A DNA stretch of 6,937 nt from Gammaproteobacteria bacterium (lineage in GTDB: Bacteria; Pseudomonadota; Gammaproteobacteria; Xanthomonadales; Xanthomonadaceae). Location of the stretch: the NCBI GenBank assembly GCA_012510865.1, contig JAAZHF010000096.1, positions 1 to 6,937 of the forward strand, read 5' to 3'. Of this stretch, positions 4,938 through 6,937 are shown one piece after another (position 1 is the first letter of the stretch; each line of letters opens with the position of its first letter). The position numbers and the translations under genes are program-made. Under the pieces are notes generated by a model, which saw only the letters and a program-made list of their open reading frames with translations, searched no databases and had not been told where the DNA came from.

Positions 4938-6007
4938 GCCGCCTCCGCGTCGCGGTACTCGACCACCGTCCCCGCGTACTTCTCCCGCAGCGCCAGGAAC
5001 TCGGCATTGCGCAGCAGGCCGGGCGTGGCCTTCGCCAGCTCACTGGACGTATACGAGCCCATCCCCCACGCGCCGTTGCGGAACACGACACCGTCCGGCG
5101 CGCGGTACTCGACCCAGTTCTCGGCCTCGCTCGCGTCGACCGCCTCGCCCCAACGGGCCAGAAGGGCAGGGATGTAGCGATGCTCGGCGCACCCGGTACG
5201 CTGCGCGTCGAGCGGGATGTCGGCCTTCCACTTCGCGCACGACCAGCGCCCATCGCCGTCCGGCTCCGGCGTCGCGTGCAGGCAGGTGCGGCACGACACG
5301 GCGGGCAGGGCGTCGGTGTGGCAGACGGCCGCCATCGGGCAGAACTTGCATTTGAAGAAAGCGGGGTCTTCGGACAGGCGCGGCAGCGGCTCCGGGCTGT
5401 AGATGACGCGCTCGGCCTTGGCCATGAGCCGCGCAGCCTCGGCCTCGTCGTAGCGGATGCGCTCGGCGTGCAGGCTGTCGTCGTCCTTGTTCACGGCCAG
5501 GTACAGGGCGCGCGTCAGGCTCGCCATGTGCATGTAGACCTGCATTTGCGCGTGGTGTTCGGGCTTGGCCTCGGCAACGCCCTGTTTCAGCAGCGCCGAA
5601 AACGACTTCGCGTTGTGCGTCTTGAACTCACACAGGTGCCAGGTCTTGGGCGCCTCGGGCACGCCCAGAGCAACGCCGTCGATGCCACCGCCCATGTGCC
5701 CGCCGACCGCCTTGAACCGGAACTGCTGGCCGGTGGACGGGTCGATGTCGTGCACGGTGCAGCCAATGCCGCGCAGCTCCGCGACGAACGTTTCCTCCTC
5801 GCGGTGGCCGCGGTGGAACAGACGCTTCATCCGGCCGTCGAACGCCTCGCCGGCGGTCGCCCAGCGGAACGAGTACCAGAGACGGCGTTCGCACTCCTGG
5901 CCGATGGCGCTGCCGCCCAGGTACGCGCGCGGCGGCTCCATCTTGCCGGCCCAGTACGTGTAGATCGCCTCGACGGTTTGACTTTTGGGGGCGGGTAGGG
6001 CGGCCAT
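4934..6007 (-). CDS. Cas4/RecB-like PD-(D/E)XK exonuclease with Fe-S cysteine signature
   Basis: The protein has 357 residues. The nuclease core shows RGHREEETF (66-74, motif I region with E72), IDG (D110), CEFKT with E127 and K129, and QMQVYMH (154-160), the order seen in RecB/Cas4/lambda-exonuclease-like enzymes. One cysteine near the N-terminus (C39, in CERRLWYSF) plus a C-x2-C-x5-C group (C220, C223, C229) match the four ligands of the 4Fe-4S cluster in Cas4 and AddB-type nucleases. A second group, C239, C242, C257 and C273 with H276, may bind zinc. ATG 6007-6005 is preceded by AGGA 4 nt upstream. It probably resects DNA ends to make single strands for the ATPase encoded upstream. There are no CRISPR genes nearby, so an adaptation role is not supported. 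Confidence 0.88.
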   Translation of the reverse strand: MAALPAPKSQTVEAIYTYWAGKMEPPRAYLGGSAIGQECERRLWYSFRWATAGEAFDGRMKRLFHRGHREEETFVAELRGIGCTVHDIDPSTGQQFRFKAVGGHMGGGIDGVALGVPEAPKTWHLCEFKTHNAKSFSALLKQGVAEAKPEHHAQMQVYMHMASLTRALYLAVNKDDDSLHAERIRYDEAEAARLMAKAERVIYSPEPLPRLSEDPAFFKCKFCPMAAVCHTDALPAVSCRTCLHATPEPDGDGRWSCAKWKADIPLDAQRTGCAEHRYIPALLARWGEAVDASEAENWVEYRAPDGVVFRNGAWGMGSYTSSELAKATPGLLRNAEFLALREKYAGTVVEYRDAEAA

Positions 6008-6030
6008 GTTTCCTGTCCTCGGACGGTGGA

Positions 6031-6057
6031 CATTCGCGGTTCGCGAATAGCGAATAG
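6031..6057. promoter_or_regulatory. Operator-like repeat cluster upstream of the exonuclease
   Basis: This sits in the 175-bp gap 6008-6182, 24 bp before the exonuclease start. The plus strand reads ATTCGCG-GTT-CGCGAAT (6032-6048), a perfect 7-bp dyad, fused to a tandem pair of GCGAATA (6043-6049 and 6050-6056). A possible but weak minus-strand promoter precedes it: TTGGCA (6077-6072), five of six matches to TTGACA, then 15 nt to TATTCG (6056-6051). The -10 match is poor, so the promoter may need an activator or may not be real. The rest of the gap holds only the hairpin at 6152-6173 and no credible small gene. Confidence 0.5.
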
Positions 6058-6151
6058 GAGGGGAGGGCCGGTGCCAAACTCCGGCTTGGGGCTGCGGCCA
6101 TCGCTATGTGCCGCCTATCGCACGTCGCGCGTGCATTCCTCCCCATAGAAC

Positions 6152-6173
6152 TGCCCGGATTACGCGCCGGGCA
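6152..6173 (-). terminator. Hairpin just after the DUF669 gene (possible terminator or mRNA stabiliser)
   Basis: TGCCCGG and CCGGGCA form a perfect 7-bp GC-rich stem with an 8-nt loop, starting 9 nt after the DUF669 stop. On the minus strand the stem is followed by GTTCTATGGGG and not a run of T, so it is not a textbook intrinsic terminator. It may be a weak terminator, a processing-stable 3' end or chance. Confidence 0.3.
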
Positions 6174-6182
6174 CGCGTTGGC

Positions 6183-6671
6183 TTACGCCGCGTTCTTGTT
6201 CGCCCACGGCGGGCTAGAAGGGGATGCAGGCGTCGCAGCCGGGGCATTCGGGGCCGCAGCCGGCGCGTTTCCCACGCCACCCGCCAGCGCCTTGTACGCC
6301 TTGATGACGTTCTTCGGGCTGTAGCCCTCCTGCGTCTCGATGTCGACGCGGCAGAGCATCGGCTTGTAGTGCAGCTCCTGGCTGTCCGAGACCTGCAACT
6401 TGCCGACCGCGTGGCAGATGGCCGACAGCTCGCGCTGAGCGATCTCCACCGCCTTCGGGTTCGGGTTGTCCAGGTTCAGGTTCGCCCAGACCTTGCGGCC
6501 CTTGAACTGGCCGTCCGTGACCTCGAACGTCAGGGACAGCCGGTGGCCGCCCTTCTTCGTCGGCAGCAGGTCCGAGTCGGTGATCTGCATCGGGTAATCC
6601 CCGACCGGGATGGGGCTGAAATCCTCAGCGGGGGCGACGCTGTTGGCGTCGAAGTGGCCGATCATTGCCAT
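6183..6671 (-). CDS. DUF669 family phage protein (162 aa)
   Basis: The sequence fits the DUF669 pattern well: an opening IPVGDYPMQITDSDLLPTK (21-39), then LSLTFEVTDGQFKGRKVW (45-62), a NPNPKAVEIAQRELSAICHA stretch (69-88) and a final EGYSPKNVIKAYK (115-127). Beyond residue 130 comes a 30-residue Ala/Pro/Ser-rich tail ending SPPWANKNAA. The chosen ATG (6671-6669) has GAGG 8 nt upstream. An in-frame ATG two codons later would place the site too far away, and a reading from 6749 overlaps the upstream ATPase gene. DUF669 genes typically sit beside phage recombination ATPases. A single-strand-DNA-binding or recombinase-partner role is suspected but, to my knowledge, not firmly shown. The OB-like core plus flexible tail resembles SSB architecture, although the tail is not acidic. 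Confidence 0.9.
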   Translation of the reverse strand: MAMIGHFDANSVAPAEDFSPIPVGDYPMQITDSDLLPTKKGGHRLSLTFEVTDGQFKGRKVWANLNLDNPNPKAVEIAQRELSAICHAVGKLQVSDSQELHYKPMLCRVDIETQEGYSPKNVIKAYKALAGGVGNAPAAAPNAPAATPASPSSPPWANKNAA

Positions 6672-6694
6672 TGCTATTTCCTCGTGGTGGTAGG

Positions 6695-6937
6695 TCAAGC
6701 CGCCTGGGCGGCGGGGGTTGCGGTCATCGCCTGCATGAAGGCGTCCCACGACAGCGGGAGCACATCGGGCAGGCCGTAGCGGTTACCAGCGATGAAGCTC
6801 GGCTTGGCGTTGCAGTTGACGATCCGGCGGCCAGTGGCGACGCCGCGCGCACGGGTGTTGAAGCCGTTGGCTTCCTTCTTGATCGCCGTTTCTTCCTGCG
6901 CGTACAGGATCGCGTCAGCCCATTCGACGATCATGCC
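6695..6937 (-). CDS. RecA-like phage ATPase, Sak4-type (C-terminal 80 residues only)
   Basis: Only the C-terminal end is present; the gene continues past base 6937. The visible residues read like the end of the phage nucleotide-binding ATPases related to RecA/Rad51 (Sak4-type annealing proteins): EWADAILYAQEE, a GF....RGVATGRRIV segment, then KPSFIAGNRYGLPDVLPLSW. The segment order (hydrophobic strand, basic loop, a K.R...P..L.L.W close) is what I know from that group. Walker A and B would lie upstream, outside the window, so ATPase activity is not directly visible. The stop is TGA at 6697-6695, 23 bp before the DUF669 start. The pairing with DUF669 and an exonuclease supports a strand-annealing or recombination role. 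Confidence 0.75.
   Translation of the reverse strand, partial: GMIVEWADAILYAQEETAIKKEANGFNTRARGVATGRRIVNCNAKPSFIAGNRYGLPDVLPLSWDAFMQAMTATPAAQAA

Noticed and set aside
4907..5998. 363-codon open frame on the plus strand
   Set aside because: Antisense shadow of the exonuclease; no family motif and no sensible ribosome site or neighbours.
4934..6007. Cas4 of a CRISPR adaptation module
   Set aside because: The Cas4-like features are shared by many phage exonucleases; no cas1, cas2 or array is present and the neighbours are phage recombination genes.
6008..6146. Possible small minus-strand gene in the 175-bp gap
   Set aside because: The frame from 6146 runs on into the exonuclease out of frame, its start is crowded by the purine tract, and the translation looks noncoding.

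Overview
The window looks like the early replication and recombination segment of a tailed bacteriophage or prophage from a GC-rich bacterium. Most of it is roughly 65-70% G+C. Host assignment is inference: a high-GC proteobacterium such as Burkholderiales, Xanthomonadales or Pseudomonas fits, but the sequence cannot settle it. All twelve genes I can support lie on the minus strand, so the window reads biologically from base 6937 down to base 1. I see no integrase, structural gene, tRNA, rRNA or CRISPR array.

Order of transcription: (1) the C-terminal end of a RecA-like (Sak4-type) phage ATPase, cut by the window edge; (2) a DUF669 protein; (3) a 175-bp gap with a hairpin and an operator-like repeat cluster; (4) a Cas4-like PD-(D/E)XK exonuclease with an iron-sulfur cysteine signature; (5) an HNH-type protein with two N-terminal helix-turn-helix-like repeats; (6, 7) two small proteins of unknown function; (8) a GIY-YIG nuclease with an unusually AT-rich N-terminal half; (9) an SF2 DEAH-box helicase with a zinc ribbon; (10) a 138-bp gap packed with inverted repeats and a candidate promoter; (11) a second cluster of small genes of 57, 117 and 101 residues (the last with a helix-turn-helix), then the start of a cysteine-containing protein that runs off the left edge.

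The packing is extreme: eight of eleven gene junctions are stop/start overlaps (ATGA, GTGA, TGATG or TAATG), implying translational coupling. Two of the three non-overlapping junctions carry the operator-like repeats, so the window probably holds at least two transcription units.

Inferred teamwork: the ATPase, the DUF669 protein, the exonuclease and the helicase form a recombination-dependent replication module (end resection, strand annealing or pairing, unwinding). The HNH and GIY-YIG genes look like nuclease cargo or accessory nucleases. The 57-117-101-residue cluster behind the repeat-rich promoter is a candidate regulatory or accessory unit. I did not find an unmistakable new system. The best leads are the two noncoding repeat clusters with similar geometry, the chimeric GIY-YIG gene held in place by coupled stop/starts, and the degenerate HNH core.
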